Source: Prostheceraeus crozeri (taxonomy: Eukaryota > Platyhelminthes > Polycladida > Euryleptidae). Taken from it: a stretch of 64,000 nucleotides of DNA. This document shows positions 55,026 through 64,000 of this stretch, piece after piece. The stretch is from assembly GCA_907163375.1 (NCBI GenBank), contig CAJQUW010009024.1:5001-69000 (forward strand), given 5' to 3'. A model generated the notes under the pieces. The model saw only the letters and a program-made list of their open reading frames with translations. It ran no database searches and was not told the origin of the DNA. Within the stretch, counting starts at the first letter, position 1, and every line of letters begins with the position of its first letter. The position numbers were made by a program, and so were the translations under genes.

Positions 55026-56823
55026 TAGGCATGCAGATCGAATATTTTCAAGTTGATCTATCTATGAGGAAACCCGCAGAAAAAGACTTGTGGACAGCAA
55101 TTGAAATATCCACCCGAAAAAAGAAATGAAGGGAAAACTTACAAAAACAGCTCTCTAATGGATTAGGCAGTTTCAACCCAATATTAGCATACAGTGAGAT
55201 GTTTTGCACTAAAAAATTCAGTTTCGTGCTGCGAGTATGTTCCTGAGCTCTAAAAAATGTTATTATCGATTTCTGAAAAGGCAAATTGTTGCAATTGCTA
55301 TCAACACGATGCTTCAGGTGTAAAAACAATTTTATTTTGAAACGCATTGAGTATCAATTAGAATGAAAATTTTCGGAAAGAATCTTAAAACATTAAACTG
55401 ATAGGAAATTTGAATAAGTAGACCATCACGGAAAATTCGTGAACAGTAATATGATTTCGTGTCTTCATTCAAAAACTTGAAACCCTTCTGTGTTTCTTTG
55501 CTAAATTTGTGAGCTTGTTATTCAGAAAATTTAGTAAACATCATGTTTTCCCAAACGTCCATGTGGATCAGTTAACACCTGTCTAAATTAAGAAATAACA
55601 GAATGCAGTCCTGCGTCGATAGAAATGATTGCAAAGTTGAGTTATAAATAGTTAGAATCACAACTTTTGAGTTTTGGAATTCAGCTTATTATAAAACACG
55701 TTATATTTATTACTGTGGACCCATCAATATCAGAAAGCTAGTTATGATCATTTGTCTTTGATTATAAATACATTATTATTGTTACGAATACAGTGGGCCA
55801 TATGGTTGTTTCCATCCAATTTATTTAAAACATTTTGCTGATCCAAAATTATCGTCATCAGTCATATGACTTGCACTGCTTGATGTAGGCCGATAAGCTC
55901 TATTTGAATAATCATGTGTCACTATTGACGTTGATAGTCACTGTTGCTAATAGCAAAGGTGCCATATTAGACATAATTCACGCCATTGTAGTTGTAAATG
56001 GCAGGAAATTTAGGCAAAAGTGTTACTAAATAGGATGATAATTTAGGCAATATCAATTTGTTATTCAGGCTCTGAAGCATATGTATGTGGATAGCCACAT
56101 CTATATAAATTATGTTTATAGCTGTTTTAAGCAATTTGTAGTGAAAATAAAATGATGCTTTAACGATAAAAAATATTAGGTGTCTCTAAAAGTCTCCACA
56201 CAAAAATTTTGCGCAAGCCGCAAAATGAATCTAATTGGAATTTTCTCAAAAATCTCGATTATTTTGCTACTTAAGATATTGAAGCGAAGTTCTGATAGAC
56301 GCAGTTGCGGTGAAGAGTGAATACAGAGCGCTTAGCGTGGCTTACGGGAGATGAGAGAGCTCCCATTGTTAAGTCTTGATGTATGAGGCGAAGTTTGTGT
56401 AAAGGCGGATTACATGTTTATCACACAGCGGTTACATCTTTATAGGATTCGAGGATGAACAGGATCTGTTTACTTGTGGGAATCGAAAAGGCAAAGATTG
56501 ATGTACAGGATTTGTTTACATGTGCGGATCGCAAAAAGCATACTGTAGTTATTGATGGGATGAATTTAATGACAGGATCAGTTTACATGTGGGAAACGCA
56601 ACAATTGAATGATGTCTGATTTATCTTTGCGACATATCTTTCAAGACATATCATTACCTATTCAGTATTTTGTCAGCTACTATGTGTGGGACCCCGCTCG
56701 TCTGGGTTTGAGTGTTCAGGTTAGGGGTCGAAACACAACTAGACGAGTACCTGCTGATGACTGACGGACTGCAGTATTATGTTTTATATCCCTTAATCGG
56801 TAGCTGAAGTAGTGGTCGATGTA
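55026..56823. other. Unannotated stretch
   Basis: No gene recognised. At 56176-56210, TTAGGTGTCTCTAAAAGTCT resembles the terminal repeat style of Tc1/mariner-IS630 elements. At 56698-56744, CTCGTCT/AGACGAG forms a long-loop hairpin. Confidence 0.4.
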
Positions 56824-57546
56824 TTGTAATTCAAATGAAGAAATGTGGAATTACATGAAGTACTATAGACGGATGAAGAAACTGGCGATAACAAATTCAA
56901 GTGAAGAAATAGTATTTTCCATGTGTAGTCTTAGGTATAGTGTGTATAGTTTCATTGCTTTCGGTGTAGTAGAGCGTCATTGTAGTTCTATTGTTTACCT
57001 CCATTATCCACTTTCCACTTATACACTCTTACCATTATCCACTTTGTTTAGTGTCAGATATATGTAGTTCACTTGTAATCGGTGTAGTAGCATCGTTGTA
57101 TTTCCATATTTTACCTCCACTTTTCCAATTTCTATTCATTGGTTTCCTGTTGTTTTATAATATCCATTTTTAATTTCCTTAACCTATGGTGACCATTGTC
57201 TTATTCTATTTCCACTATCAGCATCTGTAGTCGGTACAGTATATTAGACGTCTGTTTTGAACGTGTATACGGAATCTATGGTATTAGTACAAGTCTTAAG
57301 ATTTCCATTTTTACCAGATATTGGGCCAAAGCTGATCAATTTTAATTCGTTGCCACGAGAAAGCTACATTGAGTTCTTTTAAGAACTGGTTAATCCAATG
57401 GTTACAGTAGCGTTGCCTTTGTACACTTGCGGATTGGAGAACGCCATCAGTCCTCATTAGGACTACTTTAACTAATAATTTAAATTAGTAAGCATTATAT
57501 TCTATTATAAATGGCTTGCGGGATGACTTTCGTCATCGTATGAGAA
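56824..57546. repeat. Dispersed repeat X, copy 2
   Basis: Same-orientation copy of 48056-48767. It ends at CGTATGAGAA, eight bases or fewer from the hAT at 57553. Confidence 0.85.
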
Positions 57547-57552
57547 CTAGAA

Positions 57553-60500
57553 AAGTGTTTCTCAACCTTTTTCCTCATCGCCAACTTTCTATATCAAACT
57601 TAAAAATCGTCCCATTGCTGATCATGTTATACATAGCAGTACCTTTAATGAAAAGTACAACGTAATTCGCATGCCATTGATTTTGCAAATTTTCATTTTG
57701 ATCAGGTGTACTCAGTGAGCGCAGATATCATTTTGTCAGTGACATGTAGGCCTGTAGTCTTTCTTGATAAATGCTTGGTGAATAATTTTCATGAACATAC
57801 ATTCGAACAGTCATCTTTGTTTTAACTGTCACAAGTCGAAGACATGGCATTCATGCTAGATTTTTATTCAGTACAGGTAATACAGGTAGTCATAGAATGT
57901 TTTTATTGTTATTTTCTAATTTATGTGACTTTCTGACTAAGTTATCCATGTTTACTAGATTAGTTAATATTTAGGTTACTACTTAGTTATATGGTCATCC
58001 GCAAATCTCCTTCTTCTATTATATATTTCTTTTCTTTCAATTCACTTCTTCTAGGGGCCACCTTTGGTGCATAGGCGTGTCCTTTCCCTCCCTCCCCCAT
58101 ACATTCATTAAAAAATCACTTCACAAATCTGCACGCTTTCTTTACCGTTTTTAGAATCTCATTTTTGCATAACGTAGCACAGTATTTTGCTACCACAATT
58201 CTTATCTTTTGAACAAACTTCGATGTACTACAGAACTAAGATATGATAGAAAGCTACAAAAGCAATCATGAATCAACACAAAGTTATTGGTATGAAGTAT
58301 AGCATAAAAATGTGTTCACTGTCTCGCAGGATGGATGATGTTGTTTGATAAGCTTGTTGATGTACGGCATCAGCTTTGTTAAAAAGTCTCAAGTCCCCGC
58401 GTTTCTCAGCGTTCAGTCATTTCTCTGCGTATTCAAAAGATAGGTCACTGCAGAAAATCCTTTCTCAATCAAGTATGATGTAGGAAAAGATAGAATCCAT
58501 ATTCTTGCTTCTTCCCATAATATCGGATATAGATCGGCTAACCTGCATCAGAAATTCTCGCAATTATCGGCTTTGAAGTGATCTTTAGTCTCGATGTCAT
58601 TTTCCAAATCGATAATATGTTCTTGGAGGTGAATCTCTAAAGTAGCAGGGTCGGCATCGAATGGTCGAATTATCCATTGCAGAAACTCTAATTGCAGCAG
58701 ATCCTGGCATCGCGCTTTCAAATTATCAATCAACTTTCGCAGATGGAAGGAATGACGAGAACACTCTTCTACTGAAATCATGCTTCCGCTCAGGCTCATG
58801 AAATGGTGGTACTCACCCCTTGCCCTATTTTGCTCATTAGGAATGAGTTTTTTTTAACAAAACTGGCGATAACATTTCTACATCTAATGAGAGTGGATAT
58901 AGATCCCTGCAACTTCTTATTGACCTCATTCAAAAAGTGAAAGATGTCTGCCGTATGTAATATCATTTCTTATAATATCAGCGGAGTCGGCTAATGATGG
59001 ATAAGATGTTTGCCTTAGGAATTCAATAAGAGTCCAATATTGAATAAAATTTTGTCAGAAAATGACTAAAAGTGATATGTTGGGTCGTCTTATAAGGCCA
59101 TCTTACAACTAATCTATAAGTTATAACTAAGGTTCGGATATTGCATAAATGCATATTATAATATTTAATCGAACATTTAAAATTCGAATATTTATAGCAA
59201 ATATTTTTGAATATTACATTGAGGCCTATTCGTAGTTTAATTATTACACTGTACAGTCAGTCACCTTAAAACGATTGTCGAAACCTCATCCGCTGTGACA
59301 TCGCTTGCTACAATTGCAAGTAAGTATATGTGCTTGGTTGAGTTGATACAACAGTGTGAAGCGCGTCGAACGAACAACTCAGACTTGATCATCAAAATAC
59401 GTGAAGCATCCACCGAGTTCGAGCCTGATGTCAAGGTTAGACAACATTAGACGGTTAGACAACAAGTTAGACAACGTTCTTGCCAAAAACACAGGCTTGA
59501 CAGAACTGTTGACATCAGATCATGGAGTTTATAGCGTGCAAGAGCTAGTAGAGCGAGAGCTACCGACAATTTCTACCTAAAATGAAGCAAGGAAGGTTGA
59601 TTGTCATTTTTCCATAGATGTTAGTAGTCTAATTAATAAAATAGAATTCTTATGTTGCGAAACCAGTCTTGTTTTTTCAGATACCCAGCTGAAAAGTGAA
59701 AAGCTTGCCCTTTGCTCAAAGCACCACTGAATTCGGCTGAAGTGGAATGAAGCTTTTCAAAGTACAAGCGCATCCTCACAGACATGCGAAGGTGACTAAC
59801 TGTATAAAACATTATAATTCACTTATTTGTGCAGATGAATATATTTTGATTTGTTTTGATTCATTATTTAAACAGCTTCTGTTCAAAAATGATTGGATTT
59901 TTCCTATTTTTGTCGAATATTTTAATCCAATATTTCGAGAAAATTAACGCATATTTTTCACATTTCAAGCGAATATAAATACGAAGCTTAGTTATAACCA
60001 TTTTATAATTATTAAAAAATCTAAAATAGTAAATAAATTTTAGGTATTGCTTTCGAGTAAAAAGTTTAAACATCATTAACACCGAAAATATAATTTATTT
60101 GTCTTCCAAAATAGTTCCAAAAATTCTGAAATATTTTGCAATATATATATTTGCCTTTTGAGAACAAATTTCCCGTTAGTATGTTACATCCAAAAATACG
60201 GTATGTTTTGGATTTACAGAAAAATACTATGTTTACACAAAATGAGCTAAAGTTCATTTAATTTCTAACTCTGCTGTTAGGCAATTTTATCTAATGTACC
60301 GCATATCAGATGAAGGGGGAAATGTTTTGGAATCAGAAAACATCGCTTTTGTGAGTCAGTTCTTCATAATTACGGAATAAATTTGGTACTTATGGGTTGT
60401 CTCTCCTCCCACGTCTTCTATCTGCCTAAATGCAAAAATGAATCAATCGTCACCAAATTTCAGGTACATTTACTTAAGCATATTTTCTACCTACTTGCAA

Positions 60501-61266
60501 AAATTTATGCAGATCGGAGGAGTACTTTTTTTATTAGAGACAATAACGTGAAGTGTATCGATGTCAACAGCTTGATCAGACTTCGTCTGTTCGACGCATT
60601 ATTGTTACTCGCGTGCGTATTGTTCTCTCCAACTCTTGGTCTCATCCATAGCTATTTGAAATCTTCCCACCACCATTACTTTACCACAACTTTTACGGCC
60701 AAAAATGTTGATACAAGGGATGTGGCCTGGTCATCATCACTTCACGAGTTGAGGTTTGACCTCAAGTACCTTCTGCTCAGACGATGAGGTCAGAAGAAGT
60801 AAAATCAAGTTGCAAGCATCACTGCACTTCAAGTTATCACCCCTAACTCACAAGGAGCTTGTCCGATTTTCACAAATTTTGGCATGTGGGTAGAAAATGT
60901 CCTTACTTACATGTACTTAAAGTTTTTGGGACAATTGACTCATTTCTACGGATTTTAGACTGTTTGAAAACTTGGGGGATAACCCATAAGGACCGAAAAT
61001 TTTTGAGTGCACCCTCATAATAATCCTTTACTCTGTGGTCATTACGTTTTTAGATCAATAATGCTTATGCTTTTGTAGAGTTAAACAGAAGGATAGACCT
61101 CCCAATTACTTCTTCTTCAATATATTGACAAAAGGAAAACAAATTGAGCGTCTTGTTCACTACTCATGCGTGTCAATTTTTGTCATCGCCCCCCAAAGCA
61201 TTTTCGCCCCTCACAATCGTTCCTTCGTCCCCAAGGGGGCGATATCGCCCACCTTGAGAATCACTG
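57553..61266. mobile_element. Old autonomous hAT element, 3.7 kb
   Basis: The left end AAGTGTTTCTCAACC and the right end TTGAGAATCACTG (complement CAGTGATTCTCAA) are worn versions of the hAT terminus CAGTGGTTCTCAACC. Flanks AACTAGAA (57545-57552) and GCCTAGAA (61267-61274) agree at six of eight bases, fitting an aged 8-bp duplication. A transposase C-terminus lies inside on the minus strand. The rest is AT-rich and unrecognised. Confidence 0.75.
58330..58860 (-). pseudogene. hAT transposase C-terminal dimerisation region
   Basis: Frame 58799-58548 has LEFLQWIIRPFDADPATLEI and LQEHIIDLENDIETKDHF. Downstream in another frame the strand encodes PILWEEARIWILSFPTSYL and IEKGFSAVTYL, the hallmark of hAT dimerisation domains in the ZBED/SCAND3-like group, followed by a GDLRLF-type end. 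The transposase cuts and rejoins the element; this copy is broken in several places. The catalytic RNase-H-fold core upstream is not recognisable. Confidence 0.75.
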
Positions 61267-61367
61267 GCCTAGAACATACAGTTGTGAAAGAATGAATGCA
61301 AACATATGCGGTCGACAGCATTACCGGCGTGATGCAATACATGATGTCAATTTTGATGTGAACTAGG

Positions 61368-61413
61368 CCTGCTGATGATTCCTGACATTGGATGAAATGG
61401 CAGCTATTCAAGG
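61368..61413 (+). ncRNA. Hammerhead-like motif
   Basis: CCTG, CTGATGA (61372-61378), TTCC-TGACATT-GGAT, GAAA (61394-61397), helix III ATGG/CTAT with loop CAG, cleavage triplet ATT, then CAAGG pairing with CCTG with one bulge. The core is complete; helix II has a U-U closing mismatch. No PLE coding lies alongside. Chance occurrence cannot be excluded. Confidence 0.35.
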
Positions 61414-61558
61414 CTGTTCCCATTTTTCAACTGAGGATACAACTCAATATTTAATTATAATAACTTCAACTATGCGTCACTCTCAACATCGAGGAAGTAT
61501 GCGAATGCTTTGACTATATTTTCAGGTTATTGGGTGGGAAGAGTCAAGACAAATATTG

Positions 61559-61627
61559 ATGCCTGATTTCTAAATTTATATTTTAGTAATTAATTTCAAT
61601 CTTCATTAGAAGATCATCGTCAGGCAT
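61559..61627 (-). ncRNA. Hammerhead-like motif with strong helix II
   Basis: Minus strand: ATGC, CTGACGA (61623-61617), one base, helix II GATCTTC/GAAGATT with loop TAAT, GAAA (61597-61594), a loop-rich helix III starting ATT/AAT, cleavage triplet ATC, then GCAT closing helix I after two unpaired bases. Core boxes are exact. It may be the end of a PLE whose body is lost. Confidence 0.45.
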
Positions 61628-62122
61628 AGAAGGAAAACTGTTACATGCACAAAATTCAAAATTCACATTACATACAGGGTAACAAGATATCATTAGCAAC
61701 AAATAAAGATGAGTAAGAGAAGAGGAATAAAAATGTGAGTATGAGACAGATAGTATTGGGCTACATTTTACTATTGGTTTTCCAATCCATTTTCATAATT
61801 AACAAGTTCTATTTGATCTGCACCGGTAATACCAAATTCTATTTCGTCCTCGATACTCAATTCATTAACACCGAGTGCATTTGAAAAATTCTATTTCGTC
61901 CTCTATGGTACAGTCAGTCGAATAGCAAATTCATCGACGTCATAACAAATTCTATTTCATTGGTCTTGCATGCTGTAGACATAATACCAATATATGGACA
62001 AATGAGTATGTCATTACCATATTTGGATATCATGGTCCGCTTTTCATCAGTCCTCAGCTGATCATTGATGCAAAACTAAGAGATCAAGGCGTAACAGGGC
62101 TATTCTGTGGTGATAGCTGACA
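61628..62122. other. Spacer before the transposase fragment
   Basis: Holds four repeats of the phrase AAATTCTATTTCGTCCTC or close variants (about 61834-61960), a small direct repeat of unknown meaning. Confidence 0.5.
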
Positions 62123-62443
62123 ATGTCCTCCTCGGCGTCAACAACTTCAACGATTTCATTGTCTGAGTTCTCCACACCTCGTCGTTACAATGGAATTCCA
62201 GTAATTGATAGACAGAGATTAGTACGGGCATACGAGGAGGATCGCGACTACATCTCCTTGGCAGATGACATGGATATCAAACGACAAACGGCTAGGTCGA
62301 TCATACAAAAGTATAGACGTGATGGAACTGTTGCATCATCTCCAAAAGGAGGACGGACCTATGCGAAGATAGACTATGAAATGCGACGGGCAATCATCAG
62401 CTACGTCGATGAAAAGTCAACGATTACTTTAAGAGATGGCTGA
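62123..62443 (+). pseudogene. Tc1/mariner-IS630-like transposase, N-terminal HTH domain
   Basis: 106 codons. A Ser/Thr-rich start is followed by VIDRQRLVRAYEEDRDYISL and ADDMDIKRQTARSIIQKYRR, a first paired-type helix-turn-helix, then DGTVASSPKGGRTYAKID (the linker with a GR core) and MRRAIISYVDEKSTITLRD, the start of the second HTH. It binds the element's terminal repeats. The catalytic DDE domain is absent, cut off where PLE-8 begins. The start at 62123 is plausible because upstream codons are not similar to the family. Confidence 0.7.
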
Positions 62444-62544
62444 AGGCGGAGGACCATAGTGAATCAAATGATGTGAAAAAAATCAGTTTTCTCTCCCGAG
62501 TAATTTAATGCTACTAAATAGTTACGAATAAGAAATATGTACAC

Positions 62545-62578
62545 AGCCGACGTTTCGGGTCCAGACCTTTTCTCAAGG
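62545..62578 (-). ncRNA. Hammerhead-like motif at PLE-8 3' end
   Basis: Minus strand: CTTGAGA in place of CTGANGA, helix II GGTC/GACC, GAAAC, GTC, then GGCTG. It is close to the widely seen PLE end TGAAGA...GAAACGTC. Confidence 0.45.
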
Positions 62579-62721
62579 CAAGGCAGCAATAAAATGACAC
62601 TGTCTAAACTGGCTCGTTAGATACGCAGTATAGCTCCCGTTGTCTCATGATGTCTGTTCATTTTAGGAAGGCACTTATTGATTAATCGCGATTCCACCAC
62701 GCTTGTTTCAACAGGATCATT

Positions 62722-63306
62722 TCAGCAGTGAAGAAATTCAACATCAAAATCATCAATCGAACCGTTGACAAGACAGGTTTTACTGTGTTCAGACAAAGCA
62801 CTTAGATCATTTTTATTGCGAATACTGAGACTGTGTTCGCTGTATCTAATGTAGAATGGTCTAGCAGTTTTACCTATAATTATATTTATCACCACACTTT
62901 CTACAAGAGAATTGATATGCAATACACGATGTCTCACAGTTATGATTTTGGGATAGCTTGTTGCATATTCCGCAATCATTGTGTTTACTTTTTTTGCATT
63001 TTTTCTTCAAAACATTGCGCAGATTTTTGTTGCCCGTACTGACGAGACGGACATTCAACCTATGTTTTCTTATTTGGTAATTAATATTCCGATTAAGACT
63101 GTCGCTTATAAACGGTAACTTCAAAATGCTTTTTTTATCATCGTTGATTTTACTAGTTTTATTTTTTTGGTATTTCTATCAGACACACTCAAATCCTTAT
63201 TAGTGTATCCATTAAGCGTTGAACTACATCGACTACGTGTCTCTATAATGCTCTGCTTTACGAAATTTGTTTTGACGAAGCCCGGTAGCCAACTATGTTT
63301 TTTCAA
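62722..63306 (-). pseudogene. PLE-8 left arm: RT end and GIY-YIG endonuclease
   Basis: Three frames: SWLPGFVKTNFVKQSI (post-palm RT), KKKCKKSKHNDCGICNKL and CIAYQFSCRKCGDKY (Cys linker and GIY), then IIIGKTARPFYIRYSEHSLS and DDFDVEFLHC. The nuclease is split between frames at the same point as in the right arm, so the break predates or accompanied formation of the palindrome. Confidence 0.75.
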
Positions 63307-63359
63307 AGCATTTTTTGTGCATGATTTTTGTCATCAATCGAATTGAATAAATAACAATA

Positions 63360-64000
63360 ATCTCTCATAGTTGGCTACCGGGCTTCGTATAGAGACACGT
63401 AGTCGATGTAGTTCAATGCTCTCTGATAGCATTAAAGTGGAATCGGAAAAAATGTAAAGAAAATAAAAATGATGAAATCAACGATGATAAAAAAGCATTT
63501 TGAAGTTACCGTTTATAAGCGTAATCGGAAACATAGATGTCCGTCTCGTCAGTACGGGCAACAAAAATCTGCGCAATGTTTTGAAGAAAAAATGCAAAAA
63601 AAGTAAACACAATGATTGTAGAATATGCAACAAGCTATCCCAAAATCATAACTGTGAGACATCGTGTATTGCATATCAATTCTCTTGTAGAAAGTGTGGT
63701 GATAAATATAATTATAGGTAAAACTGCTAGACCATTCTACATTAGATACAACGAACACAGTCTCAGTATTCGCAATAAAAATGATCTAAGTGCTTTGTCT
63801 GAACACAGTAAAACCTGTCTTGTCAACGGTTCGATTGATGATTTTGATGTTGAATTTCTTCGCTGCTGAAATGATCCTGTTGAAACAAGCGTGATGGATT
63901 CGCGATTAATCAATAAGTGCCTTCCTAAAATGAACAGACGTCATGAGACAACCGGAGCTATACTGCGTATCTAACGAGCCAGTTTAGACAGTATCATTTT
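63360..64000 (+). mobile_element. PLE-8 right arm, runs off the window
   Basis: Inverted copy of 62598-63300. It lacks short stretches present in the left arm near 63390 and 63425, but is otherwise near-identical. The centre of symmetry lies at about 63320-63365. The 3' UTR and terminal motif should lie just beyond 64000. Confidence 0.85.
63500..63869 (+). pseudogene. PLE-8 right arm: GIY-YIG endonuclease
   Basis: Frame 63500-63721 gives DVRLVSTGNKNLRNVLKKKC, NDCRICNKLSQNHNC and CIAYQFSCRKCGDKY. Frame 63612-63869 gives IIIGKTARPFYIRYNEHSLS and VNGSIDDFDVEFLRC. Same frame split as the left arm. Confidence 0.75.

Larger units (their letters stand above)
62480..63345 (-). mobile_element. PLE-8 left arm (Penelope/Poseidon type)
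   Basis: 5'-truncated PLE reading leftwards: RT thumb end (63306-63121), Cys linker and GIY (63124-62870), YIG part (62979-62722), 3' UTR and terminal motif at 62578-62545. It forms the left half of a palindrome with 63360-64000. Confidence 0.8.

Noticed and set aside
56731-56760. GAAA followed by CTGATGA, as in a permuted hammerhead
   Set aside because: The bases flanking the boxes do not pair as helix II requires.
60382-60787. 134-codon frame within the hAT relic as a gene
   Set aside because: Hydrophobic and His-rich mixture with no motif; likely chance within AT-rich element DNA.

Overview
This window reads as repeat-dense nuclear DNA from an invertebrate animal. It is AT-rich, has intron-like signals, and holds many metazoan retroelements: Penelope-like elements (PLEs), CR1/L2/Jockey-type LINEs, a Gmr1-like Ty3/gypsy fossil, hAT elements and MITEs. 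Nothing prokaryotic was seen (no operons, CRISPR or rRNA), and no tRNA gene was recognised. The phylum cannot be fixed from the sequence; a marine invertebrate is a reasonable guess.

Layout. 1-3320: a degraded LINE. 3350-3680: a small foldback element. 3800-9085: three PLE copies in inverted arrangements, including a palindromic PLE with a 13-bp target duplication. 9086-10340 and 12740-14057: two more LINEs. 14058-22991: a roughly 7.08-kb direct duplication that carries PLEs in head-to-tail array (period 4,007 bp) and long (GGA)n tracts. 23082-27052: the best preserved element, a two-ORF PLE with a hammerhead-like core downstream. 27685-29560: a LINE fragment and a PLE fragment. 30735-35060 onward: a Gmr1-like gypsy fossil interrupted by a LINE tail, a PLE relic and a small hAT-type MITE. 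36334-37702: three exon-like segments with splice signals, the only host-gene candidate. 38030-38540: a LINE tail. 41810-45440: a 76-bp satellite split by a 2.36-kb hAT element with perfect ends. 45.8-57.5 kb: LINE tails, a 179-bp tandem repeat and dispersed duplicates. 57553-61266: an old autonomous hAT relic. 62123-62443: the DNA-binding part of a Tc1/mariner-like transposase. 62480-64000: a PLE palindrome that runs off the window.

The most interesting system is the two-ORF PLE type, seen in two divergent families (15.8-21.1 kb and 23.3-27.1 kb). ORF2 is a normal PLE reverse transcriptase with a C-terminal GIY-YIG nuclease. ORF1 lies 28-35 bp upstream and has a conserved N-terminal helical domain, a low-complexity linker and a C-terminal domain that looks like a catalytically dead SGNH/GDSL-esterase fold. 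Several PLE ends here also carry intact or decayed hammerhead-ribozyme cores.
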